A DNA stretch of 54,920 nucleotides. Source: an uncultured Alphaproteobacteria bacterium (GTDB taxonomy: Bacteria; Pseudomonadota; Alphaproteobacteria; Rs-D84). The DNA is taken from NCBI GenBank assembly GCA_905234185.1, contig CAJOGC010000006.1, forward strand, positions 1 through 54,920, in the 5' to 3' direction. Position 1 is the stretch's first letter. The number at the start of each line of letters is the position of its first letter. Below are positions 32,991 to 40,387 of the stretch, one piece after another. Both the position numbers and the translations under genes were made by a program. Below the pieces are notes generated by a model. It saw only the letters and a list, made by a program, of their open reading frames with translations, searched no databases and was not told where the DNA came from.

Positions 32991-33221
32991 TTACGCTAAT
33001 TCGCCAAGTGTTACGTTATCGGATGACACACCAATAACCCCGATTGTTGTATCATCGGAACCATTAACAATAACAATGTCACCAATATTCATCAGCGTTT
33101 TAACACTGTTGAAATAACCGGCGGTTGCAATTGCTGATAATGTTTCATCGGCAGCATAGTGCCACAAAGTAAAACCATTAGCATATGCGATTACAGACAA
33201 ATTTTTATTTTGAAATGCCAT
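32991..33221 (-). CDS. small capsid-associated phage protein
   Basis: A 76-residue protein beginning MAFQNKNLSVIAYANGFTLW. A protein of this type (a YANGFTLWHY-like motif, then a beta-rich domain with GDIVIVNGSDD) often follows the major capsid gene in podoviruses. ATG 33221 follows GGGGAAAAT. It may decorate the capsid; function not established. Confidence 0.7.
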   Translation of the reverse strand: MAFQNKNLSVIAYANGFTLWHYAADETLSAIATAGYFNSVKTLMNIGDIVIVNGSDDTTIGVIGVSSDNVTLGELA

Positions 33222-33247
33222 ATTTTCCCCCATTAGTTATTGTTAAG

Positions 33248-34063
33248 TTAGGCTTCTTTACACTTGATACGAACGATGCCATCATTATCAATCAACACCG
33301 CGCCCTGGGACATGCTGTTGCTGATAAAGTGTGCTGCGCGTTCACCGTGCCATGAAATATCGGTTTTGACTTCTTGGCCGCACGCGTGCCCAATGCTGGA
33401 TGCATGGTAAATAAAGCAATCGCGTTGCGTACCCGACAACGGTAAACCGTTATACAGCAACCATGTGATACCCATCCACTTTTTCATTTCGAATCCAGTG
33501 GTTAATGGTGTATCACCGACATAGTCTGCCGATACGAATTCATCCAATCCCAACAGCACATTCCACTGTTTAACACCAACAACGGCGAAACGACGACCGT
33601 CATCCGGAACATCGTTTTCATTTAACTGTTCGATTGCATCCAAAATCATCGATTTTGCGAATGCATTAGAATAGTTTCCGACATTGGTTGTGGTTGAACT
33701 CATTGCGTTGACAATTAATTCATCGGTTTTGCGCCCCAATGCATATGCACCAGCAGACGCAACAACACGACGTTCATCGACATTGGTTTTCAATTCATCC
33801 AATGCATCGACCCAATCGCCGGCATAGTAATCGGCCAATGTGCATTCGACCGGTTCATGATTAAGATTCATAACCGGCACCATGCCATGACGAGATTTAG
33901 TGCTGGCGATACCTTTACCAACTTTCTGGAAAGTTGTGGATGCACCGACGACACCGGATTTACTGCGCACAGAACCACGCAGTTTTGTGCCCATTTGCTG
34001 ATATGCCAAATGAACATCTGCTTCAAATTGTTTTATGAAGACTTGGTCTATGCTTATCGACAT
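33248..34063 (-). CDS. major capsid protein
   Basis: A 271-residue phage capsid protein. The sequence MSISIDQVFIKQFEADVHLA, RGSVRSKSGVVGASTTFQKV, DWVDALDELKTNVDERRVVA and the C-terminal AAHFISNSMSQGAVLIDNDG fit podovirus capsid proteins of the HK97-like fold. AAAAGGGGT lies upstream of ATG 34063. The frame is intact and codon use resembles the host genes. A hairpin-rich leader of about 245 bases precedes it. Confidence 0.85.
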   Translation of the reverse strand: MSISIDQVFIKQFEADVHLAYQQMGTKLRGSVRSKSGVVGASTTFQKVGKGIASTKSRHGMVPVMNLNHEPVECTLADYYAGDWVDALDELKTNVDERRVVASAGAYALGRKTDELIVNAMSSTTTNVGNYSNAFAKSMILDAIEQLNENDVPDDGRRFAVVGVKQWNVLLGLDEFVSADYVGDTPLTTGFEMKKWMGITWLLYNGLPLSGTQRDCFIYHASSIGHACGQEVKTDISWHGERAAHFISNSMSQGAVLIDNDGIVRIKCKEA

Positions 34064-34309
34064 AGATATACCCCTTTTGTATTTTTAGTATGAAAAAGTG
34101 CGACATAAAATCGCACGACTTGTATTACATTTTGTTTTTGGTTATGCAAAAAATTGCGCCACAAACAAAACAATCAAACGGGTCCCCGTGCGGGGATTAT
34201 CCAACAACAGTATCAGTCGGACTTGCGCAAATCCGACTGACATTGTTGAGAAATAAAAAGGGGCCGGACAAAAACCGACCCCCGAAATATAATAAATTAT
34301 TATTTATTA
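34064..34309 (-). promoter_or_regulatory. hairpin-rich leader of the capsid gene
   Basis: The gap holds four structures, read on the minus strand. GGGGTCGG/CCGGCCCC with a T-run (34255-34282) terminates the H1-like gene. A large stem of TCAGTCGGA/TCCGACTGA plus an outer CAACAA/TTGTTG follows (34202-34248). A CCCCG/CGGGG stem lies near 34185. GTGCGA/TCGCAC with a T-run (34093-34116) lies only 30 bases before the capsid start. The last is terminator-like and would limit capsid expression unless passed. Confidence 0.6.
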
Positions 34310-34627
34310 TTATTTTCTTTTTGCACATTTTGCACATGGTTTTTTAGCAACTGCTTTTTTAGCAACAGGCTTTTTAACCGCGGCTTTCTTTGCAACTGGT
34401 TTTTTCGCAACTACTTTTTTAGCAGCTGGTTTTTTTGCAACGACTTTCTTTGCAACCGGTTTTTTTGCAACGACTTTCTTTGCAACTGGTTTCTTTGCAG
34501 CTACTTTTTTAGCGGCTGGTTTTTTTGCAGCTGGTTTTTTCGCAGCTACTTTTTTAGCGGCTGGTTTAGCAACCGGTTTTTTTGCAGCTGGTTTTTTTGC
34601 AGCTGGTTTCAAGAATGTGAATGCCAT
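34310..34627 (-). CDS. histone H1-like Lys/Ala/Pro repeat protein
   Basis: A 105-residue protein that is almost entirely repeats of AAKKP(A/V)AKK-type units, like the C-terminal tail of histone H1. It would bind DNA without sequence specificity. It ends with CAKCAKRK, a two-Cys knuckle. AAAGGAGAG precedes ATG 34627. It sits between scaffold and capsid genes, which suggests packaged-DNA condensation or a link to the host nucleoid. Repeat length is likely to vary between strains. Confidence 0.8.
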   Translation of the reverse strand: MAFTFLKPAAKKPAAKKPVAKPAAKKVAAKKPAAKKPAAKKVAAKKPVAKKVVAKKPVAKKVVAKKPAAKKVVAKKPVAKKAAVKKPVAKKAVAKKPCAKCAKRK

Positions 34628-34732
34628 TCTTCTCTCCTTTTATTGTTTTTGGATAGAACAAATTTTTTTGTTCTTGATTGTATTTTATACGAAAGAAAAA
34701 AATTAGTAAAGAAGAAAGTGCATTTTTTTATT

Positions 34733-35389
34733 TTATGAATACAATTTTCTGAAACCATTTTCTATTTTACGTACATATTCTGGATCACTGTCACGCCAAT
34801 ATTTTGGATCCTGCATCATGCGACGCAAATCATTATCGGTTAAATTTTCGTTTTCATTTTTTTGCGTTTCGACATGCGGTTCCATTGATTGCATCATCTT
34901 GTACACGCTTTGGATTCCCTGGGGTGTAGCACACAATGATTCAAATGCTTCGTGCGGTAAAAATTTATTTCCGAATGTTTCTATTGCATGCAGTGCGTCA
35001 TTCATTTTATCGGTTCCGCCGAAAAAGTTTTTCAATTCTATCATCGCATTTGTTTCATCTTTCATATCAAATAATTCTGACAACACAGGCGATAAATATT
35101 CGTTTGCTATTTTGTAAATTTGTTCAACTTGATTACATGTTAAACCAATTTCACGAAATTTTTGTCGAACCGATTCGTCATTGAACATATCATCGGTTGG
35201 ATATTGTGATGCATCATCTGGTACACCAATTGCGCGATTAAATCGTTCGCGTGTCGCGTTATCTGATTCGGCATTTGGCACAGATACCATCGTTCCGATT
35301 TTCTTTTCCAACTCATTATAAGATTTTAATAATGAATCTGTATTTAATGTACCATCTTCGTTCAAGAACTTTTCTGGGATTTTATCCAT
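34733..35389 (-). CDS. capsid assembly scaffolding protein
   Basis: A 218-residue acidic helical protein of the T7-type capsid assembly family. It starts PEKFLNEDGTLNTDSLLKSY with the typical YNELEKKIG that follows; the middle has IGVPDDASQYPTDDMF, and the C-terminus is rich in charged helices (RRMMQDPKYWRDSDPEYVRK). It lies upstream of capsid, as usual for scaffold. AAAGGAAAA precedes ATG 35389. Confidence 0.8.
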   Translation of the reverse strand: MDKIPEKFLNEDGTLNTDSLLKSYNELEKKIGTMVSVPNAESDNATRERFNRAIGVPDDASQYPTDDMFNDESVRQKFREIGLTCNQVEQIYKIANEYLSPVLSELFDMKDETNAMIELKNFFGGTDKMNDALHAIETFGNKFLPHEAFESLCATPQGIQSVYKMMQSMEPHVETQKNENENLTDNDLRRMMQDPKYWRDSDPEYVRKIENGFRKLYS

Positions 35390-35390
35390 A

Positions 35391-35585
35391 TTATTTTCCT
35401 TTGGTTTTGTTATCAGATTTTCTTAAGAGATATATTCCGCCGATTGTAAAAATTGCCTGGCACATAACAAACACATCGCTGTCACCCACAAGATATGACG
35501 CAATTGCGGATAATATACCAACGCCGGACATTATGTATGTTTTTTTATCTGCGAACATACCACCGCGCACCAAATCATATTTCAT
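35391..35585 (-). CDS. holin-like small membrane protein
   Basis: A 64-residue protein with two hydrophobic segments (about 16-31 and 36-54) and a charged tail ending KSDNKTKGK. ATG 35585 follows GGGGGAAC and overlaps the end of the SleB-like gene by 4 bases. Size, topology and its place beside a cell-wall hydrolase suggest a holin; sequence alone does not prove it. Confidence 0.65.
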   Translation of the reverse strand: MKYDLVRGGMFADKKTYIMSGVGILSAIASYLVGDSDVFVMCQAIFTIGGIYLLRKSDNKTKGK

Positions 35586-36004
35586 TGTTCCCCCATGTTG
35601 TAAAACAGCAAACCATCTATATCGGCGATATAACCACGTGCAACGGCCCATTCCGGCATTTCATCGGCACGATGAAAACGTGTTGCCCCGAAACAAGTGT
35701 CGGGCAGATTACCATAAATCATGCGTTTAACGACGCGCACGCACATTTGGAACGCTCGATTATTTGCATCAACATTAATGTATTTATGTCGTGGCGAATC
35801 GCTTTTTATCGTATTAAACAAATCTGAATCACATATAATATCATCAACATCACGATTCGATTGTTTTACAATATTTTTTATCATAGATGCCAACGCTTCG
35901 ACAGATGCTAATGTCGGCATATATGTTTCTGCATATATTACCCGTGCGACTTTATACACCGTTGTCTGTGACTCATCAGGATTACGAATCAGTTCCAATT
36001 GCAT
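35582..36004 (-). CDS. SleB-family cell wall hydrolase (endolysin-like)
   Basis: A 140-residue hydrolase_2/SleB-like domain: ARVIYAETYMPTLASVEALA with the catalytic Glu, CVRVVKRMIYGNLPD, and GATRFHRADEMPEWAVARGY with the conserved His-Trp pattern. It would cut peptidoglycan during lysis or act on virion release. ATG 36004 has CGGGGGGAAA upstream; a longer frame to 36076 runs through a terminator and is rejected. It is the first gene of the virion operon. Confidence 0.8.
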   Translation of the reverse strand: MQLELIRNPDESQTTVYKVARVIYAETYMPTLASVEALASMIKNIVKQSNRDVDDIICDSDLFNTIKSDSPRHKYINVDANNRAFQMCVRVVKRMIYGNLPDTCFGATRFHRADEMPEWAVARGYIADIDGLLFYNMGEQ

Positions 36005-36030
36005 GTTTCCCCCCGTTTCTGTCAAAAAAT

Positions 36031-36087
36031 AAAAAAACGGTCCGACATACGGACCGAACAAATAAAAAATCCACACATTCGCGTGGA
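36031..36087 (-). terminator. tandem terminators in front of the virion operon
   Basis: On the minus strand, TCCAC/GTGGA (36070-36087) with a T-run is followed by CGGTCCG/CGGACCG (36038-36056) with seven T residues. Both lie between the promoter at 36114-36142 and the first virion gene at 36004. Confidence 0.8.
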
Positions 36088-36113
36088 CACAATTTCTACC
36101 TTTGATGCGTCAT

Positions 36114-36142
36114 ATAATATCAGAAAACGCAACAAAAGTCAA
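36114..36142 (-). promoter_or_regulatory. promoter upstream of the virion operon leader
   Basis: On the minus strand TTGACT (36137-36142) and TATTAT (36114-36119) are 17 bases apart. It lies just after the birA stop. Transcripts would start near 36107 and meet two terminators before the SleB-like gene. Confidence 0.6.
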
Positions 36143-36152
36143 GATGTATATT

Positions 36153-36845
36153 TCATGACATCGTTATTTCATCACCATATACCAACAAATAGTGACTTTC
36201 CCGCCGCAAAATTAGCGCGCCATTTTCATTGATGCCGATAAGTTCCACCGGCTCACCACGATATTTCACATTGTGATTCAGCCCCGCCGCCAACTCCGTC
36301 CATCGTGTCCGCACCACACAAAAATCAGACCGACGCCATTTATCAAGATTGCGCATTAATTTATTTAGTAATTCATCGCGCGTAACAGATACATAATTGT
36401 CCAGTTTAGTTGTCTTATACGATGCTTTAACGGTCGGATTCGATTTTATGTTTATTCCTATGCCAACAACAACGAAACGTCCAGAGTATTCTATTAATGT
36501 ACCCGACACTTTTTTATTATCTATCAATATATCATTAGGCCACTTAATCGTCGGCACCACCCCGAATGATATAAGCGTTTCAGCGATTGCGACACCAACC
36601 GCATATGCCAATCGCGCATCACGTTCTTCGCATGCATATATAAAACTGACATACAAATTTCCATGATGTGAAATCCATGTGCGTTTATAACGCCCCCGCC
36701 CCGCCGATTGTGCATCGGCCAGAATTGCGACATGGTCGGCACCACGTCCATCTGCGATCATATTATGTGCGAATGTCTGTGTACTGGGAATTTTGTCAAA
36801 AGAAATAACCTTATAATTTGCCAATTCGATATATTCCCCCATCAT
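36153..36845 (-). CDS. birA: biotin--[acetyl-CoA-carboxylase] ligase
   Basis: A 230-residue biotin protein ligase without the N-terminal repressor domain. Seen are STQTFAHNMI, the biotin-binding GRGRYKRTWISHHGNLYVSF and KWPNDILIDNKKVSG, then GIGINI. Start ATG 36845 (or 36842) lies inside the upstream wHTH gene, which overlaps by 35 bases, so translation is probably coupled. Confidence 0.93.
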   Translation of the reverse strand: MMGEYIELANYKVISFDKIPSTQTFAHNMIADGRGADHVAILADAQSAGRGRYKRTWISHHGNLYVSFIYACEERDARLAYAVGVAIAETLISFGVVPTIKWPNDILIDNKKVSGTLIEYSGRFVVVGIGINIKSNPTVKASYKTTKLDNYVSVTRDELLNKLMRNLDKWRRSDFCVVRTRWTELAAGLNHNVKYRGEPVELIGINENGALILRRESHYLLVYGDEITMS

Positions 36846-37230
36846 TAATTATAAAATCGTGACCATACATTTTGCGCAATTGATATATTGCTGTATTCAC
36901 GGTGTGCGTTGTTGCATCTGCACTGTACCCAAGTGCAGTTTTCAATTCATTTGCGGTCATTCCGCCCGATTTGTAAAGACGAACAACAACCTGGGCATGC
37001 AAATTAGACAACCGCGCATTTGATCCGAACAATTTTGATATAATTCCCGAACTGTCCGCCGCATCAATTAACGCCGCTTTCAATTCAATCACCGATACAG
37101 GCATAGAAATATTTAACGAATCCAGGTTAATCTCTGCGGATGACGGCGTATCTGGCACCATTGCGCCCAGATCGCGCAATATATCACGCCACACCGCGTC
37201 CGCGGAATAAACTCTGATTCCCTTTAGCAT
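36811..37230 (-). CDS. winged-helix (OmpR/PhoB-type) DNA-binding protein
   Basis: A 139-residue protein. The C-terminal half (about 78-139) reads as a winged helix: KSGGMTANELKTALGYSADA, then HTVNTAIYQLRKMYG, ending with the hairpin FIINDGGIYRIGKL. The N-terminal half has no recognisable receiver motif (no clear phosphoacceptor Asp cluster). It overlaps birA by 35 bases. It may replace the repressor domain missing from this BirA, but that is only a contextual idea. Confidence 0.7.
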   Translation of the reverse strand: MLKGIRVYSADAVWRDILRDLGAMVPDTPSSAEINLDSLNISMPVSVIELKAALIDAADSSGIISKLFGSNARLSNLHAQVVVRLYKSGGMTANELKTALGYSADATTHTVNTAIYQLRKMYGHDFIINDGGIYRIGKL

Positions 37231-37274
37231 AAGGTCCAGAATAAAGCATATATTTTATATTGTCCATAAAAAAC

Positions 37275-37297
37275 GCCACATTGAGGAACAATGTGGC
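37275..37297 (-). terminator. terminator of the small HTH gene
   Basis: GCCACATTG/CAATGTGGC perfect nine-base stem with a five-base loop, followed on the minus strand by a T-run. Confidence 0.85.
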
Positions 37298-37324
37298 TTT
37301 ATATAATATGAATCACACCGAATA

Positions 37325-37570
37325 TTATTCATGCTGATGTGGCGGGACATCTATGTATTTAGCAAAATCCTGGATAGAAGATCCAGTCGAAGCCAAAATT
37401 TTGGAAATACTGTTTGTGGACGGCCACCGCGGTTGCCCTTCGCGTGACCAGCGTTTGCTGCGATTAAATGTTGTTGGATCCAAACCGCTGCTTTTTGCCA
37501 ACCCCGAGCAAGACATTCCATGTTCAGTTGCGAATCGTTCTATGGCGCGCCATACATCTTCGTGAGTCAT
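37325..37570 (-). CDS. small XRE-type HTH protein (repressor N-terminus-like)
   Basis: An 81-residue protein made only of a helix-turn-helix (HGMSCSGLAKSSGLDPTTFN, about 17-36, then NSISKILASTG). This matches the N-terminal part of alphaproteobacterial S24/LexA-like phage repressors, but the peptidase half is absent. AAGGAGGG precedes ATG 37570. TTGGTG/CACCAA (37580-37606) upstream could be its operator. It stands within 1.6 kb of the virion operon and is a candidate regulator of it. Confidence 0.75.
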   Translation of the reverse strand: MTHEDVWRAIERFATEHGMSCSGLAKSSGLDPTTFNRSKRWSREGQPRWPSTNSISKILASTGSSIQDFAKYIDVPPHQHE

Positions 37571-37733
37571 TTTTCCCTCCTTGGTGCAATTTTCTCTGAT
37601 ACACCAAAGATTTTATTCCACGCCCCCCGTTTTAACAACAGGCACCATTTCCTAGGAACATATTGATTTTTCTATATTTTTCCACAAAAACCACCCACAA
37701 AACAATTGCCCAAAAAATTTTTTGACAAAATAC
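37571..37733. other. intergenic region without a gene
   Basis: Apart from the possible operator at 37580-37606 next to the small HTH gene, I see no coding frame or structured element here. Together with the sRNA promoter it makes up the AT-rich gap before 37769. Confidence 0.5.
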
Positions 37734-37762
37734 TTGACAAATAACTTTTATTGTCTTATATT
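37734..37762 (+). promoter_or_regulatory. strong promoter of the small RNA
   Basis: Consensus TTGACA (37734-37739) and TATATT (37757-37762) with 17-base spacing; a second TTGACA lies at 37722-37727. Confidence 0.75.
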
Positions 37763-37768
37763 AAGCAT

Positions 37769-37942
37769 CGTCAAAGGGGCAAAACCCAATGACGCGGGGT
37801 TCAGGGATTCAGACTCCCTCCTACATTCTCTCTCCTCTGGACTCTGGGCCCCACCCAGTTAAGAATGCTCTATTTCTTTTTCTCCTTTCCTTCCTTTCAA
37901 GAGCATTCGAAGAACACCGCCGGCAACGGCGGCGTTTTTTTT
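37769..37942 (+). ncRNA. candidate small RNA with anti-Shine-Dalgarno pyrimidine loops
   Basis: A transcript of about 174 bases between a consensus promoter and a strong terminator, with no open frame that has a ribosome site. Hairpin 1: CGTCA/TGACG with inner GGG/CCC (37769-37794). Hairpin 2: GGGG/CCCC plus CAGACTCC/GGACTCTG (37796-37852), with the loop CTCCTACATTCTCTCTCCTC. Hairpin 3: GAATGCTCT/AGAGCATTC, perfect (37863-37908), with a 28-base loop almost wholly C and T. Hairpin 4: CCGCCG/CGGCGG plus eight T residues is the terminator. Exposed CCUCCU- and UCUCCUUU-like loops resemble alphaproteobacterial sRNAs that bind Shine-Dalgarno sites. It does not fold as one long rod, so 6S RNA is unlikely. 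Confidence 0.7.
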
Positions 37943-38864
37943 ATTTTTCAAATACAGAAAATAGTTCCCAGTGTGCACTTCCCACAAACTGGTCAACGGG
38001 GATTAATTCGCGCAGTTGATACCCGCCCCGCATTAATATTTCCATATCGCGTTTAAATGTCTGCGGATTGCACGAAACATATATCACACGCGGAACATTG
38101 CTTTTCACCAATTCACGGCATTGCGCCATCGCGCCAGCACGCGGCGGATCCATTATCACACAATCGTATTTCTTTAACATTCCGACCGTTAACGGATTCT
38201 TAAACAAATCGCGCTTAACACCGGTGCCGACTATGTCGAAACCGTCGGCATGTGTCGCAAATGTAAAATTACCCAATCCACAGAACAAATCGGCAACATG
38301 CTGCGAATCGCCCACCGCCGCAACAACCATTTCGCGCAGGATATTTTCGCCCTGCTTTCCGGGTTGCAGGAACGCGCCGGCGGGATATTCAATGGACACA
38401 TCGCCAAATTTAATAAATGGCTTTGCCGTCTGGGCCACGATTTTATCATTCCAAACGACGCGCACCGCCCCAACTTTTTCCACCGCCGTCTTAAATTCAG
38501 GTGAAAAATACGGCACATCGGCATTTATTACAATATCAATCCCATTTTCACACGCGGTTATCATGCATGATCCCGCCCCACCCCACGGCAAAGTAGCAAC
38601 ACGCGGTAAAATTGCATTTATTTCTGGCACCATATTCGGACACGAACGTACCGGCACAATGTTTTTGGACCGCGTTTCAAACAGCCCGAATTGCCCCCCA
38701 GCAAAACAGAAATCGCCCCGCCGACGCAACCCCGGATTCACCCAGTGCGCATCCGCGGTAATTGGTAAATCATGCAATTCTGACAATTTTTGTTCGCGAT
38801 AATTGGCGGATGCAAAATCATATTTGCACCCACCACAGATTCCAAAGAACGGACACTTTTTCAT
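37941..38864 (-). CDS. TrmA/RlmD-type 5-methyluridine methyltransferase
   Basis: A 307-residue SAM-dependent RNA m5U methyltransferase. The N-terminus has iron-sulphur cysteines C4, C10 and C13 (KKCPFFGICGGC) and C75 (RSCPN). SAM motif DLFCGLGNFTFA, then DPPRAGAMAQC and the catalytic VSCNPQTFKRD. It lacks a TRAM domain and is short for RlmD, as in RumA-like proteins of alphaproteobacteria. Target could be 23S rRNA. Convergent with the sRNA; its stop abuts the sRNA terminator. Confidence 0.88.
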   Translation of the reverse strand: MKKCPFFGICGGCKYDFASANYREQKLSELHDLPITADAHWVNPGLRRRGDFCFAGGQFGLFETRSKNIVPVRSCPNMVPEINAILPRVATLPWGGAGSCMITACENGIDIVINADVPYFSPEFKTAVEKVGAVRVVWNDKIVAQTAKPFIKFGDVSIEYPAGAFLQPGKQGENILREMVVAAVGDSQHVADLFCGLGNFTFATHADGFDIVGTGVKRDLFKNPLTVGMLKKYDCVIMDPPRAGAMAQCRELVKSNVPRVIYVSCNPQTFKRDMEILMRGGYQLRELIPVDQFVGSAHWELFSVFEK

Positions 38865-38870
38865 TGTATG

Positions 38871-39521
38871 CTAAAAGTTAATACGCGCACCCACACGGAA
38901 CTGATGCGCCGTCGGGGCTAAATCCGCGATTACATCAAATTTTGGATTAAACATATACATATAGCGATATCCCGCATCAATCGTAAAATATTCGCCCAGT
39001 TCGATACCCAAACCGGCCATCACGCCCAAAACCCCATCAAACTTACTATCAATCTTGGCATTGGTTGCCTTGTTCCCACTTAAACCAATACCGGCACCGA
39101 CATACGGGACAATGTGCTGGGACCGAAACAGCCGATACATACTGTCGATTCGCGCATCAACAATCGCATTAAGGAAAAGTGTGTCGCCATGCAATGACAT
39201 TTCTTTCCACTTTGCATTTGTGCGGGTATAGTTTGCCTCTATTCTTAGAATATCGTAAACACGATATCCCGCAACGATATCAAACGAAGAAGTATTTTTC
39301 CCGCCCACATGAACATCATTGTTATCTGTATATGATTGCCACATCGAAAAATCGTACATTCCACCAACATAGAATCGATGTTCGCGGGCAAAAGCCTCAC
39401 TATCATTACCGCCCGGGATTTCAGCCGGTGGGGTCACAACCTGGCGCACACGGTACGGAATTGCCGCGTTGGCCGATGTCGCGATTAAACACAGTGTACC
39501 TATTAATAATTTCGTTTTCAT
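38871..39521 (-). CDS. outer-membrane beta-barrel protein 1
   Basis: A 216-residue protein with signal peptide MKTKLLIGTLCLIATSANA and a mature barrel of alternating strands (RFYVGGMYDFSMW, VPYVGAGIGLSG, FTIDAGYRYMYMF) ending in the aromatic RVGARINF. This fits an OmpA/Omp25-like eight-strand porin fold. It lies 13 bases downstream of a second barrel gene on the same strand. Confidence 0.85.
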   Translation of the reverse strand: MKTKLLIGTLCLIATSANAAIPYRVRQVVTPPAEIPGGNDSEAFAREHRFYVGGMYDFSMWQSYTDNNDVHVGGKNTSSFDIVAGYRVYDILRIEANYTRTNAKWKEMSLHGDTLFLNAIVDARIDSMYRLFRSQHIVPYVGAGIGLSGNKATNAKIDSKFDGVLGVMAGLGIELGEYFTIDAGYRYMYMFNPKFDVIADLAPTAHQFRVGARINF

Positions 39522-39534
39522 ATCATTCACCTCA

Positions 39535-40299
39535 TCAGAAGTTTACACGGAACGATGCAATAACATTGCTAATATTATCCGCACCACCATGACGCACATT
39601 CCATCCAAATCCATTACCTATCATCATCTGATACTGATACGCGATATCAATACCGATTAAATCTGTTAACATTATATTAAATCCAAATGTTGCACGTGGT
39701 GCCGCGATAACAAATCCGTCCGAACCACCGACACCTTCGAATTCATAGTGTCCAAAACCAGCACCAACACCCATAAACGGAACAAAATGACGCATGCGCG
39801 TGACATCACCCGTCTGGACATATCGCCGCGCCAAATCAAAATACAACATGCCACCAATCGTTTGATAGTTTGCCTGACGCCCCTTTAGCTCAGAAAATTT
39901 GAATGTGGACATCTGCGCATCGATTTCAGTCCGCACATATGACGACAAATTCCAACCCAATCCGATTTGAGTTGTATAAGAACCGCTGGATTCATATTTT
40001 TTATCACCAACACCAGCATGATCCGTCGCAAACCCAAGATTGATTCCACCCCCCGCACGCACATACATCGTGGCCGGGATAAACATAGCTATATCATGAT
40101 TGTCAACGACGCCAACTTTTTCATAAACCTCTAGTCCTAATGCGCCCGGCGCATCGTCCGGTACAACATCGACATTCAATTCCGCCCCAACAATGTCAAG
40201 TCCGCGCGAAACTTCGCCCCGGAACTGTTTGTCACTGTATTGTGCATATGCCGGCATCGCCGTTAACATCGCACCTAGTAAGCAATATATTTTTTTCAT
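39535..40299 (-). CDS. outer-membrane beta-barrel protein 2
   Basis: A 254-residue protein: signal peptide MKKIYCLLGAMLTAMPAYA, then barrel strands such as MYVRAGGGINLGFA, FVPFMGVGAGFGHYEF and IGIDIAYQYQMMIG, and the terminal ASFRVNF with the C-terminal Phe recognised by BamA. ATG 40299 has GGTGAAA upstream. Probably a paralogue of barrel 1 and co-transcribed with it. Confidence 0.85.
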   Translation of the reverse strand: MKKIYCLLGAMLTAMPAYAQYSDKQFRGEVSRGLDIVGAELNVDVVPDDAPGALGLEVYEKVGVVDNHDIAMFIPATMYVRAGGGINLGFATDHAGVGDKKYESSGSYTTQIGLGWNLSSYVRTEIDAQMSTFKFSELKGRQANYQTIGGMLYFDLARRYVQTGDVTRMRHFVPFMGVGAGFGHYEFEGVGGSDGFVIAAPRATFGFNIMLTDLIGIDIAYQYQMMIGNGFGWNVRHGGADNISNVIASFRVNF

Positions 40300-40387
40300 G
40301 TTTATTTCACCCAATTTCACTTTATGTAAATAATATCATAAATTGCGACTTGATTCCAGACCGATTTATTCGTAACCTTAATATATC

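Noticed and set aside
34310..34627. Low-complexity artefact instead of a gene
   Set aside because: It has a perfect ribosome site, a unique C-terminal CAKCAKRK end, a stop and a terminator, and it sits in operon order. I keep it as a gene.
36005..36076. Longer start for the SleB-like hydrolase
   Set aside because: The extension runs through a strong terminator hairpin and a T-run; ATG 36004 has an excellent ribosome site.
37769..37942. 6S RNA (ssrS) or tmRNA
   Set aside because: The segment folds as separate hairpins rather than one long rod with a central bubble, and there is no tRNA-like end or tag reading frame. A trans-acting sRNA fits better.
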